Origin: Enterococcus durans NBRC 100479 = LMG 10746
GTDB lineage: Bacteria; Bacillota; Bacilli; Lactobacillales; Enterococcaceae
Direction of reading: 5' to 3'
NCBI RefSeq assembly: GCF_001544215.1
Contig: NZ_BCQB01000009.1
Location: forward strand, 1-64,000
DNA: 64,000 bases
Below are positions 25,843 through 35,176 of the stretch, piece after piece (the first letter of the stretch is position 1; every line of letters starts with the position of its first letter). A program made the translations under genes and the position numbers. The notes under the pieces are model-generated. The model was not told the origin of the DNA. It saw only the letters and a list, made by a program, of their open reading frames with translations, and made no database searches.

Positions 25843-27477
25843 TCACATATGGGTAATATCCTCTTCTGGCTCTACTCTTTTTTTCCCTGAGTCTTTCCTT
25901 TCGATTGGCCATCTATCCCTATGTTCTGCCTCCATTAGTATGGCTCTTAAGGGTCTTCTATCAGTAGCTGGGAATTTCCATTCTGAAAGGATATAATTTA
26001 AATTGTTATAGGTATGTAGATCTTCTTCATCTAAGCGAATGGCTATCATTTGTTTTCCTTTTTCTGTTAATGGGCTGGTTGTTCCACAGAGGGCTTTTAG
26101 TTTCTTTTCCGCTTGCATCTTTTTATAATTGTATTCTATATCCCCGTTACCATAAGAAAAAATTTCTAACGCTGTTTCAAGTTCCTTTTTTTCACGATAA
26201 AGCATGACTGCCTTACCCTTATATTGCTTGATTTGCCACATTTTTTGTTCTAGCAAATCTTTATTTTTTTCTAGGATATCATTCAGGAATGGCTTGAGAC
26301 CCAAATAGGGATGTTTTTTTACTTGCTGAATCAAGTCGTCAAAACCTTGAAAATTCTTCTTGAATTTTGAATAGGCTACTGGCTTTAATTCTTGTTTAAG
26401 TTCAGCTATTTGTGATTTTATTTGTTTCTCGTTCTTTTGAAGCAGCTTGAGTGTAGAGTCTCGTAGCTCTGTGTATCCCCTTCTTTCGTTTAATAGCAAC
26501 CGAAGTAGATCATCCATATAGCGCATATCATTAAAATAAAGCTGGTGATGAGTATTAGGTCTCCTGAACCACTTCCATCTGGTGGAATCTTTATCGTAAG
26601 TTGGATGGTGCTTCATATTGTCATTAAAATAGTTGATGATGTGCTTCTGGATTTTTGATCGCACTTCTGGAACTGACAGTAGTTCCTTATCGATGTTCAA
26701 ACAGTCATCATAAAGATTTTGATAGGTACGAGCCATCAGAGCAAAGTCTTTTTCGAGTGGAACAAGTTTAGGATTTTCATTGTTGATACATGCAACCAAT
26801 AGATTCTCTTGAAGTGTTTCATCGGTTATTTTTGTGAATTTGTGATTTTTTATATATCTAGAGTAAGTCTCTATTTCTTTTTTATAATGTTTGTCTTGGT
26901 AATGCACCCAAATGTCATTTCTAGGGATCAATGTCACCGGTTTTGGTTCAATACCACTATTTCTAACCGAATGATCTTCTTTAGATTTTTTGGCGGTTGA
27001 GTTCAATTTTGTTCGTCCGGTTTTAGTAAATGGGCGACTGGTTCCGCAGAGTGCTCTTAGCTCCTCTTCTTTTTTCTGCTTTTCTCCGATAATTTCCTTC
27101 ACTTCGACAGATTTTTTTACGTATTTTTCTTTAAAAGGATAACCTGATAATTTAGCTTCGATTGCTGTCAGTTCCAAATAGACCTTTCTGATTTTTTTCA
27201 ACTCATCATCCATACGTTTTATTTCGTTTGGGATATCCTGTCTATCTATACCCGCTATATATGAATCAAGTTGAATGTCTGACTTTGCTTGAAGTTTTTC
27301 TACTAGTGCTGTCAGTTCTTCTGTTGATGATCGGGCTTTCAGCTTTCGATAGGCTTTTCGTGTGAGCTGTGGTTTTATTTCTTGCGTTTTTTCTTTGAGA
27401 TTTTGATACTCTCTTTCCATGGCTTTTAGTGTAGTATACCGCAATAAGCTATCATTAGAATATGGGATAGATGCCAT
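25843..27477 (-). CDS. unknown protein with duplicated LCGT-PFT helical module (second of two paralogues)
   Basis: 544 residues, ATG behind AGGAGGG. No signal peptide, membrane helix or known domain is seen; the protein is highly charged and largely helical. Each half holds the same module: a segment like LTRKAYRKLK, then a helical hairpin with a YPFKEKY turn, then ELRALCGTSRPFTKTGR (about residues 140-155) in the first half and KLKALCGTTSPLTEKGK near residue 500 in the second. The middle section (about 180-350) is shared with the upstream paralogue, for example RTYQNLYDDCLN and NERRGYTELRDSTL. The C-terminus ends RVEPEEDITHM. Function unknown. Confidence 0.75.
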   Translation of the reverse strand: MASIPYSNDSLLRYTTLKAMEREYQNLKEKTQEIKPQLTRKAYRKLKARSSTEELTALVEKLQAKSDIQLDSYIAGIDRQDIPNEIKRMDDELKKIRKVYLELTAIEAKLSGYPFKEKYVKKSVEVKEIIGEKQKKEEELRALCGTSRPFTKTGRTKLNSTAKKSKEDHSVRNSGIEPKPVTLIPRNDIWVHYQDKHYKKEIETYSRYIKNHKFTKITDETLQENLLVACINNENPKLVPLEKDFALMARTYQNLYDDCLNIDKELLSVPEVRSKIQKHIINYFNDNMKHHPTYDKDSTRWKWFRRPNTHHQLYFNDMRYMDDLLRLLLNERRGYTELRDSTLKLLQKNEKQIKSQIAELKQELKPVAYSKFKKNFQGFDDLIQQVKKHPYLGLKPFLNDILEKNKDLLEQKMWQIKQYKGKAVMLYREKKELETALEIFSYGNGDIEYNYKKMQAEKKLKALCGTTSPLTEKGKQMIAIRLDEEDLHTYNNLNYILSEWKFPATDRRPLRAILMEAEHRDRWPIERKDSGKKRVEPEEDITHM

Positions 27478-27631
27478 AAGGAAATCCCTCCTTTTCGACT
27501 TGATTTGTTGAGGATTATAATCTCAGCGCTTTTTTCTGTTTTTCGAAATGATTCTTCTCTTTTTCATCCAGTTAATCGAGACTAGTCCGAGGTTTCTACA
27601 CTGCAATAGCATGTTTTAACTATTAGACATA

Positions 27632-29464
27632 TCATATATGGGTAATCATCATTTCTGGTTCTGTCCTTCTTCTACATACATCCGTACTCTCAGAAACGTT
27701 TTTTCGCTTCTCTTTCGCTTGGTCCATCCTATCTTTGAGGAGCTTCGTATTAGTAGCGGATAAATTCGGCTCTGAAAAGACATGAGATGATTTGCTCTGT
27801 TCTTCTTTTGAGCGCACTATTTCTTTTCCTTTGTCTGTAAACGGACTGGTTGTTCCACAGAGAGTTTTCAGTCTCATTTCTACTTGTGTCTTTTCAGTTT
27901 TCACCAGATTGTATTCATCAGAGCTTTTGTTATAAGGAAAAGTGTTTAGTGTTTTTTCAAGTTCCTTTTTTTCACGATAGAGCCTAATTACCTCGTCCCT
28001 ATAGTTATTGATCTGTGCTATTTTTGGCACTAATGCGTCTTTATTTTTTTCTAGTATATCGTTCAAGAATGGTTTGAGATCTAAATAAGGATGTTTTTTT
28101 ACTTGATCAATCAAGTTGCTAAATCCTTGGAAATTCTCCTTGAATTTTGAATAGGCTGCTGGAGTCAACTGCTGTTTAAGTTCATTCGTTTCTGTTTTTA
28201 GTTGCTGTTCATATTTTTTAAGAAAATTAAGTGTAGAGTCTCGTAATTCAGTATACCCAGTTCTTTCGGTTAGTAGAAATTTATGTAATTCATTAATATA
28301 GCTTCTATCGTTAAATTGAAGTCGATAATCATAAGTATAAACTGTAGCACACTCCCACCTACCTAAATCTTCATCACGCTGAATTTTGCGAGAATAACCA
28401 ACGGGCACTTTAACCCACGCCCATATAATTCCATATTCATCGTTATAGGGCGAATATCGATCAAGAGTTTCAGTAAAATAGTCGATGATATGTTTCTGGA
28501 TCTTAGATTGCACCTCTGGAACTGACATGAGCTTCTTATCGCTATTCAAACAGTTATCATAAAGATTTTGATAGGAACGAGCGATTACCGAATATTCATC
28601 TTCAAATGGAATAAGTTTAGGATTCTCATTATTGATACACATGACTAATGGATTCTCTTGAAGTGCTTCATCTGTTATTTTTGTAAATTTGCGTTCATTC
28701 ACATAGTTAGTGTAAGTGTACGTTTCCTTCTTATAGCGATTATTCTGCTTTTTCGCCCATAAGCTTTTTTTAGGGACTAACACAAAATCCTTTTGCTCTG
28801 CCTCACTTTTATCTAGTCCATTCGCTTGATATAAATCTGATGGAACGTTCAATTGTTCCTTTCCTTTTTTAGTAAAAGGGTGACTGGTTCCACAAAGTTC
28901 TCTGAGTTTGTCTTCTTTTGCTTGCTTCTCCCAGATGAGCTGCTTGACTTCGGTGGATTTTTTTCCATATTTTTCTTTAAAAGGATACTCTGAAAGTTGC
29001 TTCTCAATTTTTTTCTTTTCTATATACACTTTTTTTATTTCTGCCAGCTGTTTGTCTATATTCTCTAGTTTGCTTTGGTTATCCTCTGCATTTTTCTTTT
29101 TTAGGGTCTTCAAGTAATTTTGGAGGTGCTTTTTATTTCTCTGTTGCATCTCCCAGATACTTTCGGTTTCACTATCTTCTTGCATAGCTTCCAATTGACT
29201 TACTAAGTCGCTTTCACCATATATTTCTTCTTGCATAGTTTCCAAGTTGCTTTCAGGTCCGACATATATCTCTTCTCGTATAGCTTCCAGTTGAGTTTTC
29301 AATCTTTCTTTCCCCGACCAAGTTTTAAGGTTTCGATAGACTTCTCGTGTAACCTGTGATTTTAACTCTTCCATTTTTTTTTTGGAAAATTCATAGTTTT
29401 TTGTACTAGCGATCATCGCATTGTAATATACTACATTCTTCTCATGATTTTTATAAAGTACCAT
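27632..29464 (-). CDS. unknown protein with duplicated LCGT-PFT helical module (first of two paralogues)
   Basis: 610 residues, ATG behind GCGAGGG. It is about 65 residues longer than the neighbouring paralogue, mainly from an acidic insertion near residues 50-100 with repeated LEAMQEE/LEAIREE units and a tyrosine-rich insertion near the middle. Two copies of the module end in KLRELCGTSHPFTKKGK and RLKTLCGTTSPFTDKGK. The C-terminus ends RRTEPEMMITHI, nearly the same as in the paralogue. Tandem placement with a 154-base gap points to gene duplication. No enzymatic motif or secretion signal is recognised, so no function is assigned. Confidence 0.75.
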   Translation of the reverse strand: MVLYKNHEKNVVYYNAMIASTKNYEFSKKKMEELKSQVTREVYRNLKTWSGKERLKTQLEAIREEIYVGPESNLETMQEEIYGESDLVSQLEAMQEDSETESIWEMQQRNKKHLQNYLKTLKKKNAEDNQSKLENIDKQLAEIKKVYIEKKKIEKQLSEYPFKEKYGKKSTEVKQLIWEKQAKEDKLRELCGTSHPFTKKGKEQLNVPSDLYQANGLDKSEAEQKDFVLVPKKSLWAKKQNNRYKKETYTYTNYVNERKFTKITDEALQENPLVMCINNENPKLIPFEDEYSVIARSYQNLYDNCLNSDKKLMSVPEVQSKIQKHIIDYFTETLDRYSPYNDEYGIIWAWVKVPVGYSRKIQRDEDLGRWECATVYTYDYRLQFNDRSYINELHKFLLTERTGYTELRDSTLNFLKKYEQQLKTETNELKQQLTPAAYSKFKENFQGFSNLIDQVKKHPYLDLKPFLNDILEKNKDALVPKIAQINNYRDEVIRLYREKKELEKTLNTFPYNKSSDEYNLVKTEKTQVEMRLKTLCGTTSPFTDKGKEIVRSKEEQSKSSHVFSEPNLSATNTKLLKDRMDQAKEKRKNVSESTDVCRRRTEPEMMITHI

Positions 29465-29820
29465 AAATAAATCCCTCGCTTTTTATTTATTTTGTTAAGT
29501 AGCACAATTCTTTATACTGTATCAGCCAAAAAGTGAGTCTATTTATTCATAAAATTCTTTTTCTCATTTTTGAAATCAGCATATTTTGTTACACACAGTA
29601 TAGTAGACATTTGAAATAGAACTGAAACTTTTTTCTTTTATTTTTGGAATAATTATTTTCTTCTTTCAATAGTTAGTATGAGGTTGAGGTATGAAGCAAA
29701 ATCTTTACTTCGTACGGAAACCATGTATCTAAAATTGGCTGACTTGAATATCCTCCAATTGGCTGTTTTCTTCTGCTTTCAATTTAGGTATACTGACACT
29801 TGTGAAGTGGAGGGAAACGA
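29465..29820. other. divergent intergenic region between the LCGT paralogues and pdxK
   Basis: No supported gene. It must hold the divergent promoters. A GGTATACT lies about 30 bases before the pdxK start, and GTGGAGGG is its ribosome binding site. No riboswitch-like structure was seen. Confidence 0.35.
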
Positions 29821-30633
29821 ATGAAAAAGATATTGACGATTGGCGGATCGGATCCCTTTGCGGGTGGCGGAATCCAATCTGATCTAAAAACGTTTGAGAA
29901 CTATCATCAGTTTGGAATGAGCGCACTTACTTGCGTAGGGATGTTAAATAACGAAGGTGATTTTATTTTGCAAAATGTTTCGCCTGAATGGTTGGAGCAA
30001 CAACTTGTTTCAATTGATCAGATGGTCAACCTAGATGGAATAAAGATCGGCCTCCTAAATTCTATGGCAGCAATCGATGTTGTGACAGAATTTGTAAAGA
30101 AAAAGACAGATATCCCCATCGTTCTTGATCCGGTTTTGGCTTTCAAGGAAACAGACGATCTAGCTCAAGATACGTATAGTAAACATTTAGTCGATCACTT
30201 ATTCCCATTGGCGGATGTTGTTACACCAAATCTAAAAGAGGCTGCCTTGCTTACCGGTAAAAACGATTCGTTCCAATTAGAGGAAATACGAAAAATGGCC
30301 AAAGAAATATATTCATTTGGCAGTCGATCGGTGATAGTCAAAGGAGGCGCTGGTGTATTTGGTGAAGATGCAGTTGATGTATTATATAGTGAAGTGGAAT
30401 TCGAAAGTTTCCACTTGAAAAAAAGACCTTCAATAACTGTTAACGGTGCTGGCTGTACTTTCTCTTCTGCTATAACAGCTAATCTTGCGAATGGTACTTC
30501 CCTTTCTAAGTCAGTCGCTAATAGTAAAAAATACGTGTACCAATGCATTATAAACGGCGTCATGATGAAAGATGGCACAGGAAGTGTCTGGTCAGGTGGC
30601 GAAATGAAGGAGGATGATTGGATTGACTACTAA
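29821..30633 (+). CDS. pdxK: pyridoxine/pyridoxal kinase (ThiD-like)
   Basis: 270 residues of the ribokinase-like ThiD/PdxK2 group. The N-terminal substrate segment is ILTIGGSDPFAGGGIQSDLK, the central part has PIVLDPVLAFKE, and the ATP/anion-hole segment is NGAGCTFSSAITANLANG near residues 208-225. It phosphorylates pyridoxine, pyridoxal or pyridoxamine, and some members also act on HMP. The next gene is an ECF S component, which supports a vitamin salvage operon. GTGGAGGG precedes the ATG. Confidence 0.85.
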   Translation: MKKILTIGGSDPFAGGGIQSDLKTFENYHQFGMSALTCVGMLNNEGDFILQNVSPEWLEQQLVSIDQMVNLDGIKIGLLNSMAAIDVVTEFVKKKTDIPIVLDPVLAFKETDDLAQDTYSKHLVDHLFPLADVVTPNLKEAALLTGKNDSFQLEEIRKMAKEIYSFGSRSVIVKGGAGVFGEDAVDVLYSEVEFESFHLKKRPSITVNGAGCTFSSAITANLANGTSLSKSVANSKKYVYQCIINGVMMKDGTGSVWSGGEMKEDDWIDY

Positions 30634-31114
30634 ACACATAACGATTTATGCTTTGATGATTGCTTTAACTGTGGCACTTTCACTGACAGTATTGATTCCA
30701 GTACCAGCAACAAACGGATTTGTTACTCTCTGTGAAGCGGGAATCTATACGACTGCTTCCCTATTCGGTCCGCTCGGCGGTCTGACTGTGGGTGCAGCCA
30801 GTGGACTCTTGATCGACTTGATCTCAGGTTATCCTCAGTGGGCTATTTTTTCTTTTTTGATCCATGGTCTTCAAGGCTTGATAAGCGGCTATTTTGCTAA
30901 AAAATCAACAACAAGCTGGCTCATTGGCTTAGTCTTGGGTACATTCGTCATGGTCATTGGCTATTTGTTCGCTGGGTGGTTTTTGTATGGATGGCCTTCT
31001 GGCATAGCTTCTATCCCAGGAAACATGATTCAAAATATTGTAGGAATTGGCTTAGCGATCCCATTGACTTCAGCGATCCAACGTCTGCAATTAAATAAAA
31101 AAATCAGCAAATAA
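30623..31114 (+). CDS. ECF transporter substrate-binding (S) component, probably for a B6 vitamer or thiamine precursor
   Basis: About 163 residues and six hydrophobic helices, the usual size and shape of ECF S components. Near the N-terminus it has [19 protein letters not shown] and later [21 protein letters not shown], typical of the group. The start is taken as the TTG at 30623 because GGAGG lies nine bases upstream; the ATG at 30614 touches that ribosome binding site. It overlaps the end of pdxK, so the substrate is probably a B6 vitamer or HMP-like compound. The shared EcfAA'T module is not in the window. Confidence 0.8.
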   Translation: MTTKHITIYALMIALTVALSLTVLIPVPATNGFVTLCEAGIYTTASLFGPLGGLTVGAASGLLIDLISGYPQWAIFSFLIHGLQGLISGYFAKKSTTSWLIGLVLGTFVMVIGYLFAGWFLYGWPSGIASIPGNMIQNIVGIGLAIPLTSAIQRLQLNKKISK

Positions 31115-31146
31115 AAATGGTTGTATATAAAAAAGGAATGGTAATT

Positions 31147-31695
31147 ATGGAACTGACAGAAATTCAGTTAAAAAAACAATTAACAGAAATGGTCAACGAT
31201 GTTCTGACCGAAGCACATTTAAAAGCCGGTGATCTTTTCGTATTAGGTTGCAGCACGAGTGAGGTTGTTGGTGGTCATATCGGTAAAAATTCGAGCGCTG
31301 AAGTTGGACAATGGATCATCCAGACACTCAAAGAAATACTTGATCCTTTGAATATTTCACTAGCTGTCCAAGGGTGCGAACATTTGAATCGAGCATTAGT
31401 TGTTGAACGAGCAGTGGCCGAAAACAAACAATTTGAGATCGTGTCTGTCAAACCAGCTCTCCATGCAGGTGGCGCCTGCTCTGTCGCAGCATTTGAACAG
31501 TTTTCAGATCCTGTGGAAGTTGAACATGTTGTTGCTCAAGCTGGTATTGATATTGGCGATACGGCCATCGGGATGCATGTCAAACATGTTCAAGTACCTG
31601 TTCGCCCTAGAAACAACACGCTTGGTGCTGCTCATGTAACAGCATTGCGCTCACGTCCAAAATTTATTGGCGGTCCTCGTGCCGTCTATGAATAA
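31147..31695 (+). CDS. UPF0340/TIGR01440 family protein (YwlG-like)
   Basis: 182 residues. [48 protein letters not shown] and the C-terminal [15 protein letters not shown] are typical of this conserved Firmicute family. Its biochemical role is unknown; the conserved Cys, His and Gly residues suggest an enzyme. The ATG at 31147 follows AAGGAA; an in-frame upstream ATG at 31117 has no ribosome binding site. It is the last gene of the pdxK operon and is followed by a strong terminator. Confidence 0.85.
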   Translation: MELTEIQLKKQLTEMVNDVLTEAHLKAGDLFVLGCSTSEVVGGHIGKNSSAEVGQWIIQTLKEILDPLNISLAVQGCEHLNRALVVERAVAENKQFEIVSVKPALHAGGACSVAAFEQFSDPVEVEHVVAQAGIDIGDTAIGMHVKHVQVPVRPRNNTLGAAHVTALRSRPKFIGGPRAVYE

Positions 31696-31700
31696 AAAGC

Positions 31701-31738
31701 TGAACCCCAGTAGAAGTTGATCTTCTACTGGGGTTTTG
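31701..31738 (+). terminator. terminator of the pdxK operon
   Basis: AACCCCAGTAGAAG and CTTCTACTGGGGTT form a perfect 14-base stem with a five-base loop. Confidence 0.85.
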
Positions 31739-31907
31739 GATATATAGAATACAGAACTATAAGATATGATTCATTGTAGGTTGTTTAGTAGCATAGTTTT
31801 TTAAATACTTCTTACGAAACAAACAATCACCTTCTCTGTATCCACTAAATTTCAGAATCAAAATAGAAAACTGCTAGTTCTCAACTTTCTTATTCAGCTT
31901 ATTGCAG

Positions 31908-32072
31908 CTATTTCCATAAAACGGATAGTAGCAGATGAAGGATAAATATACCACTCACAGCTAATACAATCAGGAGTACACTAGGCCATAACTTTTGTTC
32001 CCCGTTTTTCTTATCATATGAATCCTTCGTCGTACCGCCAAACATTAAACCCCAAAAATCAAAAAGATTCAC
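31908..32072 (-). CDS. small membrane protein with GTG start
   Basis: 54 residues from a GTG at 32072 with AGGAGGGG eight bases upstream. The N-terminus reads NLFDFWGLMFGGTTKDSYD, followed by a Lys/Asn/Glu linker and one strong membrane helix (WPSVLLIVLAVSGIFILHLL) that ends at the C-terminus. It is a plausible small inner-membrane protein that a length cutoff would miss. It stands alone between two intergenic stretches. Function unknown. Confidence 0.65.
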   Translation of the reverse strand: MNLFDFWGLMFGGTTKDSYDKKNGEQKLWPSVLLIVLAVSGIFILHLLLSVLWK

Positions 32073-32382
32073 TATACTCCCCTCCTACTTTCTTTATTAT
32101 TCGTATATAGCTTATCAAAAAAACGCTTTCTTTGTTCCTAAATATCCTGAATTGGTAGGAAAGTACTCCTGAAATACTACTAATTCTCTAATATACAATT
32201 TTTGGTGCTAAAATTATTAAAAAAAATCCTACCAAAGTGGAATTTTTTTTGTTTCCAATAGGTCAAAAATCATAAATTTAAGTGTTGTTCTCTGCTTAGT
32301 ATCAGAATTTTTTAGCACTAAATAGAGCTAGAGTACAAACACTTTTAAAATAAGTAATGCAATCTTTCACTAAAAACGACGT
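32073..32382. other. non-coding stretch
   Basis: AT-rich, with no supported open frame. The right part is the 3' side of the TetR gene and the left part the promoter side of the 54-residue gene. No clear terminator was found. Confidence 0.3.
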
Positions 32383-32958
32383 CTATAGTTGATTGGCATA
32401 GTCTTTATCCATAGTATCAATCAAAGGAATCATTTGTGCTACATAATTTTCCGGTTTGATTTGTTGATTGTTCATCCAATGAGTAGCTGAACCGTAAAGT
32501 GCCCAGCTTAACGTTACAGAAAATGCCTCAATTTCTGGATTAGTTTTATTAGGCCACTGTTTATGTGCCCATTTCGACAGAAAAAAATGAAGTTCATTTT
32601 TAAAATGGATCTCTATTTCTGGTGAAAATACTTCATAACTACGATAGCATTTGCTTTTAATTGACAGTTGAAATTTTGTGATGGATGAAAATATTGATTT
32701 TATAGTATCTACATTGATTACCTTGTGGTTACTTACCTCTTGAATGACATCTCTCATGAAGCTTTCTCTTATTACTTTTTCAAGTAAGTCGTATTTATCG
32801 TAAAAGTGATTGTAAAAAGTTGCATGGTTTATTGTTGCGGTATCAGTTATATCTTTAATGGTTATGTCTTTAAAATCTTTTTTTGCTGTTAATTCAATAA
32901 AGGCCTCCATAATTAGATTTTTAGTGCGGATAACTCGTGGATCTATTTTTTTGGTCAT
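32383..32958 (-). CDS. TetR/AcrR-family regulator
   Basis: 191 residues. The N-terminal helix-turn-helix is ITIKDITDTATINHATFYNHFYDKYDLL (core at about residues 33-55), and the rest is a ligand-binding domain of the TetR_C type. The ATG at 32958 is preferred, eight bases after GGAG; a GTG nine bases further upstream is less likely. It is divergent from an NmrA-like gene, which is its probable target. Confidence 0.85.
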   Translation of the reverse strand: MTKKIDPRVIRTKNLIMEAFIELTAKKDFKDITIKDITDTATINHATFYNHFYDKYDLLEKVIRESFMRDVIQEVSNHKVINVDTIKSIFSSITKFQLSIKSKCYRSYEVFSPEIEIHFKNELHFFLSKWAHKQWPNKTNPEIEAFSVTLSWALYGSATHWMNNQQIKPENYVAQMIPLIDTMDKDYANQL

Positions 32959-33221
32959 GTGATTCACTCCTATTTAATAGACTATTTACGGCATCTGTCG
33001 CTTAAACAATGATTACGCTACATTGTCGATTGCTTAAAGGGTTCCTGCTTGCTATAGTTAATATACAATAAATGTCGCATAAACGAAAGTTGTTGGATTA
33101 AAGTGTCGGAATCAGGTGTTGATGTGCTACTATCAATAGACATCAAGTGTTCAAATTCTGGATATTTTGATCCATAATTTTTTAAATTATGAGGCATTAA
33201 TAATAATTTGGAGGTATTTTT

Positions 33222-34070
33222 ATGATGAAGATTGGCGTCAGTGGTGCAAGTGGAAAATTAGGCGGAGCTGTAGTTAACTACTTATTGGAAATGTCTAATG
33301 AAAATAGTATTGTTGCTATTTCACGCGCTCCAGAGAAAATCAAAATAGAAGGTGTCCAAGCACGATTTGGAGATTATAATCAACCATCCTCACTTTCAGA
33401 AGCATACCGTGGATTAGATAGATTGTTGTTGATCCCATCACTAGATGTTGGTCATCGCCTTGAACAAAATGCTAGAGCTATTGATGCAGCAGTAGCCGCC
33501 GGCGTTTCTCACATTGTTCTTATGTCATCTGTTGGGGCAAGAAATGCCGAAAAAAGCAACATGGTGGCTGAACACTTTGCTAGCGAACAATATTTAATGA
33601 AAAATGCAAAGAAATGGACGATCTTGCGTATGAGTTATTACACAGAAACGCTTATCGAGGATGCTCAAATGGCTCTATCTTCTGGTGTATTGACTGGTTT
33701 TACTGAAAATAAAGTCAGCTTTGTTTCTCGCGACGATTTAGCTGCAGCTGCGGCCGGAATCCTTTCTGGTGAAGGACATAATGGTGCAATTTATGCTGGT
33801 ACCGGTCCAAAAGCTTTAACTGGTGCTGAAAGAGTAGAAATATTATCTAAAGCAATCGGTTCTCCGTTATCTTATGTGACTGTATCTGTAAGCGAACTTC
33901 AAGAGCAACTTCAAAACGCTAATCTACCAGAGCCAGTCATTTCTGCCATTGTTGGGACTCAAAAAAACTTTTCAAATGGAGATTTTGATATCGTTACTGG
34001 AGATATTGAAAAGCTGTCTGGACGCCCACCTAAAAGCCTTGAGTCAGTCCTTTCGAACGTTACATTCTAG
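33222..34070 (+). CDS. NmrA-like NAD(P)-binding oxidoreductase
   Basis: 282 residues of the atypical SDR group (NmrA / QOR2 type). The dinucleotide motif is IGVSGASGKLGGAVVNYL at the start, with SSVGARNAEKSN in the middle and a C-terminal small domain. Members reduce quinones or act as redox sensors. A GGAGGT ribosome binding site precedes two ATGs at 33222 and 33225. The divergent TetR gene suggests induction by a toxic quinone-like or electrophilic compound; that is inference. Confidence 0.82.
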   Translation: MMKIGVSGASGKLGGAVVNYLLEMSNENSIVAISRAPEKIKIEGVQARFGDYNQPSSLSEAYRGLDRLLLIPSLDVGHRLEQNARAIDAAVAAGVSHIVLMSSVGARNAEKSNMVAEHFASEQYLMKNAKKWTILRMSYYTETLIEDAQMALSSGVLTGFTENKVSFVSRDDLAAAAAGILSGEGHNGAIYAGTGPKALTGAERVEILSKAIGSPLSYVTVSVSELQEQLQNANLPEPVISAIVGTQKNFSNGDFDIVTGDIEKLSGRPPKSLESVLSNVTF

Positions 34071-34142
34071 GATTTCTAAGAGTTTAAGTAATGCTCTCTC
34101 TGCCGAATTTAAAGCAGAGAAAAAATAAAAAATTTTAAAGAT

Positions 34143-34312
34143 GAGGTTGGGACAGAAGTGTTTAACTTCGAGAAATAAGAAGAAATTAACGTAAACTGCT
34201 TTTCGATTTTTTGTGAATTTCGGCTTATTTCCAAAATAGTTGCTTCTGCTCCCATCATTTATTCGTTTTTAGAGAATGAGATAAAAGTGTTTCTTACTAT
34301 TGTCTCATTCTC
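34143..34312. repeat. full-length 170-bp dispersed repeat
   Basis: It starts GAGGTTGGGACAGAAGTG and ends TTGTCTCATTCTC, with the central sections AAGAAGAAATTAACG and TTGCTTCTGCTCCCA. It is one of three copies in this window that measure exactly 170 bp from end to end (also 35404-35573 and 60327-60496). The ends form imperfect terminal inverted repeats. It lies between the NmrA-like gene and the DUF2087 gene. Confidence 0.85.
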
Positions 34313-34441
34313 TTTTTTATGAAAAAAAGATATAGTTTGCTATTATACAGACAAAACAAAATAATGTTTGCTATTTGACAAATAAAGACGTAAATATTAA
34401 AATAATTTCAAACATAATAAATTTTGTTTGGAGTGAGTTAG

Positions 34442-35176
34442 ATGAAAAATGATATTGTTTATGAAATTACTGATTATGCTCGGGGGTATTATCAGGACCA
34501 GGATCACTTCCATTGTTTGTATTGTGAAGCAGGATTTGAGGATGGTTTGATTTATCCTAGTGAGACAGTAACTGGTCCTTGGAAAACGGCAGAAAAAGCG
34601 ATGCAACAACATTTACAGCAGGTTCATCAAGGCCCTCTTTTTGCTTTGTTACAACAGAATCGCGAAATTAGTGGGCTGACAGAGATCCAACAAACTATCT
34701 TGAATTTATTTGCCCAGAGATTGAGTGACACCGTGATTGCACAACGTCTAGGAATTTCTAGTTCAACTGTCCGCAACCATCGCTTCAAATTGAGAGAAAA
34801 AGAACGACAAGCTCGTGTTTTTTTAAGTATGATGAATTTATTGGAAAGTGAGGACTACTTGCCACCACATATCGGTGCAAAAATGGTAGATGAACGCTAT
34901 CAAATCACTGTTAGCGAAAAAGCAACCATCATCGCCAATTACTTTACTGAGGATGGCCGTCTCCGCCAATTTCCTAGCAAGGAAAAACGCAAGATCATCG
35001 TTCTAGGAGAAATCGCAAAGCAATTTGAACCTGCTAAAAACTATTCAGAAAAAGCAGTCAATGAGATCCTGAAACGGTTTATTGCTGATTTTGTCACTCT
35101 TCGCCGCTATTTGATCGAATACGGTTTTATGCAACGGACGAAAGATGGGAAAACTTATTGGGTGGTGACTGCATGA
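34442..35176 (+). CDS. DUF2087-type protein with LuxR-like helix-turn-helix
   Basis: 244 residues. The N-terminal part has a Cys pair in HCLYCEAGFEDG. A LuxR-type helix-turn-helix follows near residues 82-110 (AQRLGISSSTVRNHRFKL), and the C-terminal DUF2087 segment has LRQFPSKEKRKIIVLGEIA and a YLIEYGFMQRTKDGKTYW end. It is probably a transcriptional regulator. Its stop codon overlaps the start of the GNAT pseudogene as ATGA, so the two formed an operon. Confidence 0.8.
   Translation: MKNDIVYEITDYARGYYQDQDHFHCLYCEAGFEDGLIYPSETVTGPWKTAEKAMQQHLQQVHQGPLFALLQQNREISGLTEIQQTILNLFAQRLSDTVIAQRLGISSSTVRNHRFKLREKERQARVFLSMMNLLESEDYLPPHIGAKMVDERYQITVSEKATIIANYFTEDGRLRQFPSKEKRKIIVLGEIAKQFEPAKNYSEKAVNEILKRFIADFVTLRRYLIEYGFMQRTKDGKTYWVVTA

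Noticed and set aside
29465-29820. Vitamin riboswitch upstream of pdxK
   Set aside because: No conserved stem pattern of a thiamine or other vitamin riboswitch could be traced in the leader.
30195-30578. 127-codon minus-strand frame
   Set aside because: Antisense to pdxK, no ribosome binding site and no plausible domain.
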